In this document: positions 25,701-33,635 of the stretch, piece after piece
Layout of the letters: the number at the start of each line of letters is the position of its first letter
How positions within the stretch are numbered: the stretch's first letter is position 1
Assembly: GCA_945898015.1 (NCBI GenBank)
Contig: CAMDGM010000030.1
Location: 1 to 42,923, forward strand
From: PVC group bacterium
GTDB taxonomy: Bacteria > Verrucomicrobiota > Kiritimatiellia > CAIKKV01
Reading direction: 5' to 3'
Length of the DNA: 42,923 nucleotides
Notes under the pieces: generated by a model
Told to the model about the DNA's origin: nothing
The model's input: the letters and a program-made list of their open reading frames with translations, nothing else
The model's database searches: none
Translations under genes and position numbers: made by a program

Positions 25701-27075
25701 GGTTGCTGGAGGAAGTCGTCGAAAAGCCGATCGTCAGGGACTGATTGCCCAATTTCCAGAGAGAGCTTGCTCCGGTCACCGTAATCACATTGCCCGTGGA
25801 AGGAGTCGTCACAGAAACAATGGAGGCGCCCGTGGAATAGAGCCGTCCGCCGTTGGTAATCGTCAGGCTGCCTCCGTTTATCACAGGACTGGCGTTTGGA
25901 TTATAGGCCAGTTGAACAGCGCCCACATTGGTCACCAGCCCCCCGTCGATCCGGCATTCATTATTGCTGATGCCGATACCGCCCGTGACATCCCCGCCCA
26001 CCATGAGCGTGCTTCCATTCAAGGCAAGCAGGGATTCGGACCCGCGCACCAGGAGCCGATTTCGGGCCATGGAATGCGTATTCGCTTTACCAGAATAGGC
26101 TACGGCCACTATGCCGACCGAGTAGACTCTCGCGCCATCGAGAATTTCAAAGCTGTTGTCATAGGCGGGATACAGGATTGCAGCGCCAAGCGTCGTCCCT
26201 GGCATGGCGATGGTAGCGCTACCGATATATCCCACCCCTCCATTGACAAACCGGATCAGATTGCCCACCGTGCCATTCGTTCCTGTCCCGAAGTTCAATT
26301 GCGATGCATTGGTGATCATGGCCGCGCCGAGGGTTCCTTGTCCATCGACCAGCAGCACATTGTTGGTACCGTTGGCGCCGCCGACTGTTATGATCTGATT
26401 GCCGCCATTCAAGACGGATGTCGCGGAGGCATCCCCGATGATTGACAGCTGGTTGCTCCAGCCGCCACTGCCTACGTTGACAGCGCCGTTTGCAGCCAAC
26501 AGACCGCCATTCGTGATCATCAGGCTGTTATATGACGAACTGCTTCCTACCAGTAACGTGGCGGTGTTGCTCACCACGGCAGCACCCGTGACGCCCTGCC
26601 CATCAATGACGAGAGCGTTCAACATGGCGCCCGCGCCCGATCCGACTGTCACGGCCTGTGCGCCGACGTTCCAGAGGGAATTGCTTCCTTGCACACGCAC
26701 AACATTGCCCGTGGACGAGGTCCCGATGCTCGCCGCTCCGGTCGCATACAAACGGCCACCGTTGGTAATGATAATTGTATAGACGCTGCCTTTAACCTTG
26801 AACGTTGCGGATGTCAGACTTGTATTAAGGGTGACCGTGGATGCGCCGCCGAAGGCCGAAAACTCGGCGTCATTGGCATTCACCCAGGGCGTCATCGGGG
26901 CGACGCCTGCGGCGGTCCAGTTGGTATCCCCGGCCGCCGTGCTCCAGGCGCCATTCCCGTGCTGGTAGCCGGACCCGGCAGAGGTGTCCCAATATTGGAC
27001 CGCTCCTAAAGAATCGTCGGCCAGCAGAACGACGGCGGCCAGGAGAATGGTCATTCGGCCAAGAACATTCTTCAT
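22765..27075 (-). CDS. Secreted autotransporter-associated beta-strand repeat protein
   Basis: This 1436-residue protein has a signal peptide (MKNVLGRMTILLAAVVLLAD...LGA, cleaved near residue 25) and a very long Gly/Asn/Thr/Val-rich repetitive region. Units of the form VTNGGxLxxxG and LVIDGQG predict a beta-helix like PATR-repeat passengers. A block at about residues 103-160 recurs at about 405-465, and WxxxxxGxWxxxxNW modules occur near 29-53 and again midway, so it grew by internal duplication. No outer-membrane barrel, PEP-CTERM or other C-terminal anchor is visible, so how it is exported or attached is unclear. The frame extends ten codons upstream, but ATG 27075 has GGAGG seven bases before it and starts the signal peptide. 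Likely a surface or matrix protein. Confidence 0.85.
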   Translation of the reverse strand: MKNVLGRMTILLAAVVLLADDSLGAVQYWDTSAGSGYQHGNGAWSTAAGDTNWTAAGVAPMTPWVNANDAEFSAFGGASTVTLNTSLTSATFKVKGSVYTIIITNGGRLYATGAASIGTSSTGNVVRVQGSNSLWNVGAQAVTVGSGAGAMLNALVIDGQGVTGAAVVSNTATLLVGSSSSYNSLMITNGGLLAANGAVNVGSGGWSNQLSIIGDASATSVLNGGNQIITVGGANGTNNVLLVDGQGTLGAAMITNASQLNFGTGTNGTVGNLIRFVNGGVGYIGSATIAMPGTTLGAAILYPAYDNSFEILDGARVYSVGIVAVAYSGKANTHSMARNRLLVRGSESLLALNGSTLMVGGDVTGGIGISNNECRIDGGLVTNVGAVQLAYNPNASPVINGGSLTITNGGRLYSTGASIVSVTTPSTGNVITVTGASSLWKLGNQSLTIGFSTTSSSNLLVIDQGGLVDDISTLSVLTNNSVNLLGGTLGVATWTLNNGSAFIAGDGAQAATLKSLGGTLSFNAGLIINTNATLTGIGTVSGGAAGVLITNGATLNPGSNGVGSLTISGSSLTLGTSGVYRCEITDMKLGPGVGWDLVNVSSQLVLAAGTVIKMDSKGALATNFEANKNYNLRIATYGSLAGVNPATLTVNTNDFKNGGVWTLTNTANALWLICRDASALPAADYTWNAPTNGNWDAGANWAGASVPPVGGGTSLKVAFGDTGVAYRSTNNLGGAFQLNQLRFSGRSGVTNFLSGNQLALTNTGARVDYMAGETGSFTVSNAVRLTTDTEFGGEAYGGTLTLAGPVTNLGTLTKRGAWTLALRNAYNNIVGPIVVDGPDGMLRVDHASGLAGVGWVTVSNGLVVITAAASPYTFSGSWGNNRRALVTGVGSVWTNNSQFIISDGATNVQLIVDGGSFYAPTLTMFQNGSRDGSIIVTNGGLLNNGTSGNSSILGNNSTNCLLHLTGANSSIYRNQALGVASGVGTGNRIIIEKKALIWGANSFVLHVAGIANSFLVADGGLVQCGSASVSVPGLGGLNVLGSNSSVMVTGSGSMVSIRSGTTICYVGKGSDYGNTMTISSNAVVSNLNLQVAQGLASQNQLIVTNGGKVYADTVVNQFIANGTGVLANAVGNMATITGGDSLWDMKGCSLTVCQGTGTVNGLLVQNGGLVTNLLTLIVAAGSGASNNNVTVDNGTLVAGTITCNNALPNSVIVTNGGALTATTFLYVTNNPDFKVSLNGGTLNVKSTLVDNGAVFVAGDGSLVNTLNLLPGGTNTFVKGLVITNGTTLSGSGLIQATATVYGVLSPGGVGVGTVTNRGLFALANGASSRFELAANTTPGAGWDLLAVTNGALNLGGALVPVLKGGFLPAAADRFLIMTNQGPEAVSGDFANGSRATIYAEDLTTKLGTFKIEKGAQGVVLTDYQIMRSSGSLIFIR

Positions 27076-27120
27076 CTGTTTTCCTCCAAAAAATCTATTT
27101 ACCATCTTATTACAATCGTT

Positions 27121-27149
27121 ACTATATAATGTTTAACGGCTTCTGCCAA
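27121..27149 (-). promoter_or_regulatory. Sigma-70-like promoter of the beta-repeat protein, overlapping a divergent -10
   Basis: On the minus strand TTGGCA (27149-27144) and TATAGT (27126-27121) are separated by exactly 17 bases, each differing from consensus by one base. Transcription would start near 27114, about 40 bases before the ATG at 27075. The same DNA carries a perfect plus-strand TATAAT (27125-27130) facing the transglutaminase-like gene, but without a good -35. The two directions may therefore share or compete for this site. Confidence 0.5.
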
Positions 27150-27247
27150 GATTATTCCTCGACCGGTTTTTCTTGTTTTCCCGCTCTTACCTCGGCATTC
27201 TACCCGCGTCAACCCACATTCACGACGGCATGGCTAAAGGGGCATGG

Positions 27248-28159
27248 ATGAACGAAACGAACGGATTGACGGCGGAAGAGGTTCAGGAGGCGCAGACGCC
27301 GGCCTGGGCGCAGGTGAAGGCGCCGGAGGCATGCCGGCCCTTTCTCGGGCGGAGCGGGCTTCCCGAGCCCTACCATTCCAAGAAGACGCCACTGGGGCCC
27401 AAGGTGCTGGGGGTCGACCGCTGGCAGGCCAACCATTTCATCGTCTACCGCCGGGAGACTGCCGCGGAGCTGTACGGCGCCTATTCAGCACGCACGGCCC
27501 TCTGCCGCCCGGGCACCCTGCCGCTGGCCGAGCGGGTGGCGGCGGACTACGCCGCCGGGCTGGCCACCGCCGAGGAAAAAGCCACGGCCTTTGTCACCCG
27601 CGCGCTGCCCGAGCGGATGCCCCACGCCACCCTGCCGCCGGTGGGTCCCTTCTGCCGCACCGACCGGGCGCTGGATGACGAGCCGCTGCTGGCCAGCGGC
27701 AGCGGCTTCTGCAACGAGCAGGCGCGCGTCTTCATCCGCCTCTGCCAGGTGAGCGGGATTGCCGCGCGGCTGGTGTTCCTGTTTTATGCCGACAAGGCGA
27801 CCGGCCACACCACGGCCGAATTCTGGACCGGCGAGAAGTGGGCGATGGTGGACGTGAGCTGGTACGCCGTCTTCCCGGGGCCCGACGGCCGGCTGATGAG
27901 CGCGGCGGAATGCCACGGCAACGAGGCGGAGCGGCTGGCCATGGCCGTGAGCTACCAGACCCGCCTGCGGCAGATCGCGGCGCTGTCGGATGAAGCCCTG
28001 TGCGGACGGGCCTTTCCGGCCGCAACGCCGGAGCGGGCCGCAGCCGTGGCGACCAAGGCGGCCGAACTGCGCGCGGTGGTGCAGCAGCACATGCCCCTGG
28101 CGCGACTAACCGCGCACCTGTGGCAATTCGGCATCCTCAACTATCCGCTGCCCGCGTAA
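27248..28159 (+). CDS. Transglutaminase-like (papain-fold) protein
   Basis: This 303-residue protein carries the transglutaminase-core triad in order: Cys155 in GSGFCNEQARVF, His187 in GHTTAEFW and Asp202 in MVDVSW. No signal peptide or membrane helix is evident. Members act as peptidases or amide-handling enzymes; in carbohydrate clusters of PVC bacteria they often sit beside glycoside hydrolases, as here. Several in-frame starts exist (27173, 27230, 27248). ATG 27248 has AAAGGGG five bases upstream and is preferred; ATG 27230 is the main alternative. The next gene starts 29 bases after the stop. Confidence 0.75.
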   Translation: MNETNGLTAEEVQEAQTPAWAQVKAPEACRPFLGRSGLPEPYHSKKTPLGPKVLGVDRWQANHFIVYRRETAAELYGAYSARTALCRPGTLPLAERVAADYAAGLATAEEKATAFVTRALPERMPHATLPPVGPFCRTDRALDDEPLLASGSGFCNEQARVFIRLCQVSGIAARLVFLFYADKATGHTTAEFWTGEKWAMVDVSWYAVFPGPDGRLMSAAECHGNEAERLAMAVSYQTRLRQIAALSDEALCGRAFPAATPERAAAVATKAAELRAVVQQHMPLARLTAHLWQFGILNYPLPA

Positions 28160-28188
28160 GCCGGGTCGGCGAAGCAAAAGGGACTGGC

Positions 28189-30522
28189 ATGAGAATCATG
28201 ATCGGGATGGCCGGCTTACTGCTGGCCGCAGGAACGACGGGCGCGATGGACCTGGTGAAAGACGGCCAACCCCGGGCGGCCATCTGGTATGAGGCGGCGC
28301 CGTCAAACGCGGTCGGCATGACCGGCCAGAGGGCCGCAGAGGAACTCGTCCGCGCGGTTAAAATCATGTCCGGCGCGGAGCTGGCCCTGCATGCCGTGGC
28401 GCCGGGCGAGTCGCCGGCCATCCCCCCCCCCGCCATTCTGCTGGGCGCGCTGGCGGACCGGCAGGGCTTTCCCATGACCCTCAAGTCCCGCGCGCGGGAT
28501 GGGTTCCGGATTGCGGAAAAGGGCGGGTTCCTGGCCATCGCGGGCGAATCGCCCCAAGGCGTTTACCACGGCGTGGTCACAGTGCTCGAGAGGCTCGGCT
28601 GCGGCTGGTACACCCCGGGCAATGTCGGCGAGGTGATTCCCCGGCGCTCCACCGTGTCCGTGTCCAACAACCTGGACCACGCCGAGGTCAGCGACTCGAT
28701 CAACCGCCGCTTCTGGTATGGCGGCGGGGGAAACCGGGCCACGGGCGGCGAGACGTCCATGGCCCCCTGGCGCCTGCGGAACAAGGGGTTCATCGAGTGC
28801 GGCAGCTGGAATCATGCCTGGGCCGGGCTGGTGTCCAAGGATCTGTTCGCCACCAGGCCCGAGCTGTTCGGCGTCAAGCGGGGCCAGCGGAGCCCGAGCC
28901 AGCTGTGCACGTCCAGCCCGGAGACCATCCGGCTGGCGGCGGAGACGCTCATCAGAATAATGGGGGAGAATCCCGACCAGATGGTGTTCGCGGCCGGCCC
29001 CAATGACGGGGGCGGGCTGTGCGAGTGCGCGGAGTGCGCGAACATGCACACCCCGGGCTACGCGGAATATTCCACGGGCAAGCCCTGCTACTCGGACGCC
29101 ATTTTCAAGTTCGCCTCCGACCTGGCGGACATCACCTCCCATCAGTTCCCGGACAAGGACTTGGGCATCCTGGTGTACAGCGAGTATTCGCGACCGCTGA
29201 TCAAGCTGAAGGCGCTCAACCCCCGGGTGTTCCCAATGATGGCGCCCATCCGCCGGTGCCGCCTGCACGGGCCCGGCAATCCGATCTGCCCGTCGTCCCA
29301 GATTTTCCACGCCGAGGTCCTGGCGTGGGCCCGGTCGTCCGCCGGCAAGCTCGGCTTTTACCCCTACAACTACAACCTCGCGGACGCCCTGCTGCCCTTC
29401 ACGAAATTCGATTATTACAAGCGGCTCGTCCGGACCACCAAGGAGGCCCGGATCACGGAGCTGGCCTGGATTGCGGAGTCCATGGACAGCTGGGCCGCGC
29501 ATGCCCCGCTGAACTATCTCACCCTCCGGCTGCTGTGGAGCACGGACATCAACGTGGATGCGGAACTCGACCGGTTCTTCAATGGATTTTATGGCGCGGC
29601 GGCGGCGCCCATGCGCGATTACTGGCTGCGGATCGATGCGGCGTATGCCACGACACCCACCCACACGGGCTCCTCCTACGGGCAGCACGAGGTGTGGACG
29701 CCGGCCCTGCTCAAGGCCTGCCGGGCGGATATCGACCGGGCCCTGACGATGGCCGCGGATCCGCGAGAAAAGCAGGCGGTGGCCATGGCGGACGCCGGAC
29801 TTCGGGGCGCGGAGCTGTATATGGACATCTGGAATTCGCTGGGCGCCTGCGATTTCCTGAAAGCGGCCCAGTCCCAGGACCAGTTGAAAGCGCTGATCCG
29901 CGAGCGCGACTCGTCAACCTACCCGCCGAGCTGGTTCCTGGAGCGCTATGCCTATGGCTACTACGAGTCGTTTGTCGGACGCCCGGTGACCGCCGGGGCC
30001 AAGCTCCTGGCCGAAGGCGGCCGCGTTCTGGCCCGGATGCCGGACGTCTGGAAATTCCGCACCGATGAAAAAGTCGTGGGCGTGGCCGAGGGCTGGTGGA
30101 AGCCGGAACTGGACGACCAGGCGTGGACCCACTTTGCCACCTTTTCCAAAAGCTGGGATGACCAGGGGCTGGTCGACTACCGGGGCGATGCCTGGTACCG
30201 GACCCGGTTCATGGCGCCCGCCGATCTGTCAGGCGATCTGCGGCTCTGGTTCGGCGGGTTCGACGAGAATGTGGACGTGTACCTGAACGGCCAGTCGCTG
30301 GGCGAAAAGAAGGGGTTTGTCAAACCCGCCGAATATGCGGACATCGGGAAGCTTCTGAAGCCCGGGGAAAACGTGCTGGCGGTCCGGGTGTCATCCGGCA
30401 GCCTGGCCGAACTGGGAACGGGCGGAATCATGATGCCGGTGATGATCTACCGGGCGGCGGCAACAGCGGCCCCCCGGGGAGACGCTCCCGCCAAAGGCAA
30501 GGGCGTGGAGTACGAGATGTAA
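28189..30522 (+). CDS. Secreted DUF4838 protein, probable glycoside hydrolase-like
   Basis: This 777-residue protein has a signal peptide (about residues 1-20) and an N-terminal alpha-glucuronidase-like domain (RAAEELVRAVKIMSGAEL, then GVYHGVVTVLERLGCGWYTPG) of the kind that precedes GH-fold domains. A central DUF4838 TIM-barrel-like region follows, with GPNDGGGLCECAEC around residues 265-285. The C-terminal 150 residues form a jelly-roll sugar-binding domain (WYRTRF, LWFGGFDENVDVYLNG), similar to the GH2 N-terminal domain. It should act on polysaccharide outside the cytoplasm; the substrate is unknown. ATG 28189 follows AAAAGGGA at five bases and gives the signal peptide. Confidence 0.82.
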   Translation: MRIMIGMAGLLLAAGTTGAMDLVKDGQPRAAIWYEAAPSNAVGMTGQRAAEELVRAVKIMSGAELALHAVAPGESPAIPPPAILLGALADRQGFPMTLKSRARDGFRIAEKGGFLAIAGESPQGVYHGVVTVLERLGCGWYTPGNVGEVIPRRSTVSVSNNLDHAEVSDSINRRFWYGGGGNRATGGETSMAPWRLRNKGFIECGSWNHAWAGLVSKDLFATRPELFGVKRGQRSPSQLCTSSPETIRLAAETLIRIMGENPDQMVFAAGPNDGGGLCECAECANMHTPGYAEYSTGKPCYSDAIFKFASDLADITSHQFPDKDLGILVYSEYSRPLIKLKALNPRVFPMMAPIRRCRLHGPGNPICPSSQIFHAEVLAWARSSAGKLGFYPYNYNLADALLPFTKFDYYKRLVRTTKEARITELAWIAESMDSWAAHAPLNYLTLRLLWSTDINVDAELDRFFNGFYGAAAAPMRDYWLRIDAAYATTPTHTGSSYGQHEVWTPALLKACRADIDRALTMAADPREKQAVAMADAGLRGAELYMDIWNSLGACDFLKAAQSQDQLKALIRERDSSTYPPSWFLERYAYGYYESFVGRPVTAGAKLLAEGGRVLARMPDVWKFRTDEKVVGVAEGWWKPELDDQAWTHFATFSKSWDDQGLVDYRGDAWYRTRFMAPADLSGDLRLWFGGFDENVDVYLNGQSLGEKKGFVKPAEYADIGKLLKPGENVLAVRVSSGSLAELGTGGIMMPVMIYRAAATAAPRGDAPAKGKGVEYEM

Positions 30523-30528
30523 CCGGCG

Positions 30529-30543
30529 GGTGTGGTTAACACC
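30529..30543. repeat. Short hairpin between convergent genes
   Basis: GGTGT (30529-30533) and ACACC (30539-30543) form a five-base stem in the 38 bp gap between two convergent stops. There is no T-tract on either side, so terminator function is only possible. Confidence 0.25.
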
Positions 30544-30560
30544 TTCGGCTCGCTACTGAA

Positions 30561-33500
30561 TCATCCGCCGTTCTCTTCAAGCAACAGCACATCGCCCTCT
30601 TTCAGGTCGCCTACCTGGATGATCAGCTCGTTCCCCTTTTTTTCCGCGGGCAACGCTTTCCTCTGCCAGACGGAGCGCGCGCCTGTCAGCGGACCGGCGT
30701 CCCGGACCGTCACGGTCACGTTGGTGAACGGGATCAGCTCCGGGCCCTTGTACGCCCAATTCATCAGCACCACCGCCTGCCGGCCCGACTTCGGATTCCG
30801 GACCCCGACGGCTTCCACCAGCGGCTGCGACGTTTCCACCACCGGCCGCGCGCCCGCCTTCAGGGCCGGCTGGACAATGAGATTCCGCAGGGCGGCGGGA
30901 AACGCCGCCGACATGTCATAGCCGTCCTTCATCACCCCGGCGGCGTATTCCACGCCCGCATAGTAGCCGGCCATCCACGCCTGCCCCTTGCCGTACGCAT
31001 GCTGAACGAGGGCGGGCGAGCCGTCCGCGAACACGGCGTGAACCTTCGTTCCCTCCGCGGGCCGGAGCTTCTCGTAGCCCACTTGCAGGGAAAAGCCGGA
31101 CCCCGCCCCGGGGGCGGCGCCCGGATGCACCACGGCATCGGCCGGCGCGTTCGTCAGCGGCGAGATCTTGCCCAGGGCCGTGGCGCCATACCGTGGAACC
31201 GTGCCCCAGACCACGGGATCGGAGCGGCCTTTCAAGCCGAAAACCGGCAGCAGCTCCTCAATGATCTGCCCGGCCTCGTCGCGGATCAGGCCGCCGCCGG
31301 ATGTGAACAGCGTGCCGCCGTTGTTCACGTAGCGCACCACGCCGGGAACCACGTCCCGCCGGAGGTGCGAGCCGGTGATGTAAATCGCCTTGTAGCGGCT
31401 GAGATCCTCGGACAACAGGAACTCCTCATCGAGCGGATCCAGGCTCAGGTGCGCATGCGTCAGCGCCGCATACACCCACTTGCCGTCCTCCCACTGGGCG
31501 TTGTTGCCAAAGTACTCGGCCGTCCGGGGCCGCACCACGGCGATCTCCGCCGGCTTCCTCCAGACCCCCTCCCAGGTGACCGACTCCGCGGCGCCGATCA
31601 GGCGCGCGCACCGGCTCACCTCCGCCATGACGTTGGTGTTGCCGCCAAAGGTGTCGCCCTTCGCCCAGTCTGGCCCGTAGGTGTACCAGTACAGGCACCG
31701 GACCCCGCGGGCCACGGCCGAGAGGGCGCGCTGGGTGCCGGCGCCGCGATGGGGCTTCACATACACGCCGAACGCCAGCCCCAGCTTCTCGTGGAGGATG
31801 CGTCCGACATCGCACAGATAGCTGTCCCACTGCCACACGCGCGGATCGCGGTTCGAGGTTTCATACATGAACCCATTGTCTGAATAGCGGTAGAAGTCGA
31901 AGTAATCCAGGCTATGCCCGCCCAGCAGGAACGAGTTTCCCCGCAGCGCGTACATGTAAAACCAGGGCTGTTTCGCCTCGGGTGAGTCGAGACGCCCCTG
32001 CTCCAGCGCCTGACGTTTGCGCTCATTGGCGGCCAAAAACGCCGCGCGCATGGGGGAAAACAGCTGGGCTGATCCGATGCAGTTGAACTGCCGGGACCAG
32101 TAGGAAAGCTTGTGCCAGCCTCGCGCGGAAAGCGCGGGCGTCGGCGAGGGCGGAATTCCCTGCAGGGCCGCGTCGTCCGCCAGCGTTTTCTCCAGCGCCT
32201 TGGCGCCGCCCTTCTGCACCTGCTCATCGCTCAAATCCACCACCGTCTCATCCACGGTGACCGTCTTGGAGGCCAGCTTCGCGTCCATGGAAACCTCGCC
32301 GAGCTTCGGCGCGGCCCGGGCCGCCGCCTCCGCCTCCTCGCGCATCCGCTGCTCATACGACTTCGAGAAATAGCCGTAGGTCGAGCGGATGGGCGCCCAA
32401 TCCGCGGCATCAAAATCCTTCGGCCCCAGGCCTTTGCTCTTCAAAAACGTCCGGAACGCCTCGGTGCAGTGGGGGCAAACCCCCTGATGCTCCTTGCGCT
32501 CAGCCGTGGCATCGAAGGCGCTTCCGATTTCATCCACGGTCAGGCACCACCACGTGGCGTAAGGCATCTCGCGGCCGACCTTCAGCTCGCGTTCCAGGGC
32601 CGCCTCGGCGTCGGCGGCGCGATTGGACCAGACGGGATGATACGGGCAGCCCCAGCCCGGCTCCCAGGGCAAGGGGCGCAACTTGCCGGTGCTATGGTCG
32701 ACAGGCGCCCGTTCAAACGGATAGCCGCCGACGTGCCCCTCGTGAATGCGGCTCAGACCCATGACCTCGGGGCGGCGGGCCTTGACCATATCGGAAAAGA
32801 AGGGAGGATTGTTGCGCAGGCCGTTCACGCCCATCTGGCGCAGGATCTGGAACTCATCGAACATCACGGCCTGGCTGCTGGTTCGGACCGCATACCCGCG
32901 CCCCGTGCCATAGCCGCCGCAGTCGGTTTCTATTTCGTAAAGCGTCGGAAGCGGATCCGCCGCCCAGGGCAACGACTTCATAAAGGCGAGCCGCGAGGCG
33001 ATGAGGGCGGAAAGCCCCTGGGCCTGTGCCCGGAATACAGGCCCGGCCTGGCCGTTATCGAGCAGCTTCATCGGCACGACGATGGATCCCACCGCGCCGG
33101 CAGGACTGGATTCCGAAAAGGTTTTTATCGTTTTCCCGTTTTCGAAGAGTTCGAACTCAAAAACAGCCGACGTCAAACTCACCCGCGCCTTGGCATTTCC
33201 CGGCTTGCATCCTTCCGCATAAACGGTGAGGAATCGAAGCCCCTTCGTCTGGAACGCGGATAACGGCACGTCGGGCGACCAAACTCCTTTTCGCAGCCAG
33301 TGATAGTCGTACGTGCTCCCATTCTCCACCATCACATCCGGAAGCCCTTCGGGCTTTTTCAGCACATCCAGCACGGGATCGGGCTCGTTGTTTTCCTGAC
33401 CGCCAAACTGGGGAAGCGCGGCGGCGGCAGGTTTGCCGGGCTTCACCGCAGTCCACTCGCCATTCACGGGTTCACCGCCCAACCCCTGCCCGCCCCAGGT

Positions 33501-33635
33501 CCAGAAAAGACGGACATAGGCCTCGGGCTCCACGGCCGTCACCCTCGCCCGGAGGGTCACCTCCGCCGAGGCGATCGAAAGCCCGCTGAAAAACAGAACA
33601 CCCACCCATCCCGCTCCTGTTGACGGGCGGCTCAT
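30561..33635 (-). CDS. Secreted GH42/beta-galactosidase-like large protein
   Basis: This 1024-residue protein has a signal peptide ending near AxA at residue 24. An N-terminal beta-rich region (about 25-210) is followed by a TIM-barrel-like region (about 230-690) with the acidic segment WWCLTVDEIGSAFD and a Cys pair GVCPHC. A Rossmann-like domain at about 700-850 (DLSRYKAIYITGSHLRRDVVPGVVRYVNNGGTLFTSGG, given only as a position guide) resembles the GH42 trimerisation domain. A beta-rich C-terminus ends the protein. The overall order fits large GH42-like or unclassified glycoside hydrolases of PVC bacteria. The catalytic pair cannot be assigned with certainty. The ATG overlaps the stop of the upstream beta-helix gene by four bases, so the two are an operon. 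Confidence 0.7.
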   Translation of the reverse strand: MSRPSTGAGWVGVLFFSGLSIASAEVTLRARVTAVEPEAYVRLFWTWGGQGLGGEPVNGEWTAVKPGKPAAAALPQFGGQENNEPDPVLDVLKKPEGLPDVMVENGSTYDYHWLRKGVWSPDVPLSAFQTKGLRFLTVYAEGCKPGNAKARVSLTSAVFEFELFENGKTIKTFSESSPAGAVGSIVVPMKLLDNGQAGPVFRAQAQGLSALIASRLAFMKSLPWAADPLPTLYEIETDCGGYGTGRGYAVRTSSQAVMFDEFQILRQMGVNGLRNNPPFFSDMVKARRPEVMGLSRIHEGHVGGYPFERAPVDHSTGKLRPLPWEPGWGCPYHPVWSNRAADAEAALERELKVGREMPYATWWCLTVDEIGSAFDATAERKEHQGVCPHCTEAFRTFLKSKGLGPKDFDAADWAPIRSTYGYFSKSYEQRMREEAEAAARAAPKLGEVSMDAKLASKTVTVDETVVDLSDEQVQKGGAKALEKTLADDAALQGIPPSPTPALSARGWHKLSYWSRQFNCIGSAQLFSPMRAAFLAANERKRQALEQGRLDSPEAKQPWFYMYALRGNSFLLGGHSLDYFDFYRYSDNGFMYETSNRDPRVWQWDSYLCDVGRILHEKLGLAFGVYVKPHRGAGTQRALSAVARGVRCLYWYTYGPDWAKGDTFGGNTNVMAEVSRCARLIGAAESVTWEGVWRKPAEIAVVRPRTAEYFGNNAQWEDGKWVYAALTHAHLSLDPLDEEFLLSEDLSRYKAIYITGSHLRRDVVPGVVRYVNNGGTLFTSGGGLIRDEAGQIIEELLPVFGLKGRSDPVVWGTVPRYGATALGKISPLTNAPADAVVHPGAAPGAGSGFSLQVGYEKLRPAEGTKVHAVFADGSPALVQHAYGKGQAWMAGYYAGVEYAAGVMKDGYDMSAAFPAALRNLIVQPALKAGARPVVETSQPLVEAVGVRNPKSGRQAVVLMNWAYKGPELIPFTNVTVTVRDAGPLTGARSVWQRKALPAEKKGNELIIQVGDLKEGDVLLLEENGG

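Noticed and set aside
22765-27075. Repeated DNA motifs resembling a tandem array
   Set aside because: The repeats are imperfect, of irregular spacing and encode VTNGG-type protein units; there are no constant repeats with unique spacers, so this is not a CRISPR array.
27144-27151. TTGGCAG as a possible sigma-54 -24 element on the minus strand
   Set aside because: No GC is found at the required -12 distance; a sigma-70-like 17-base spacing to TATAGT fits better.
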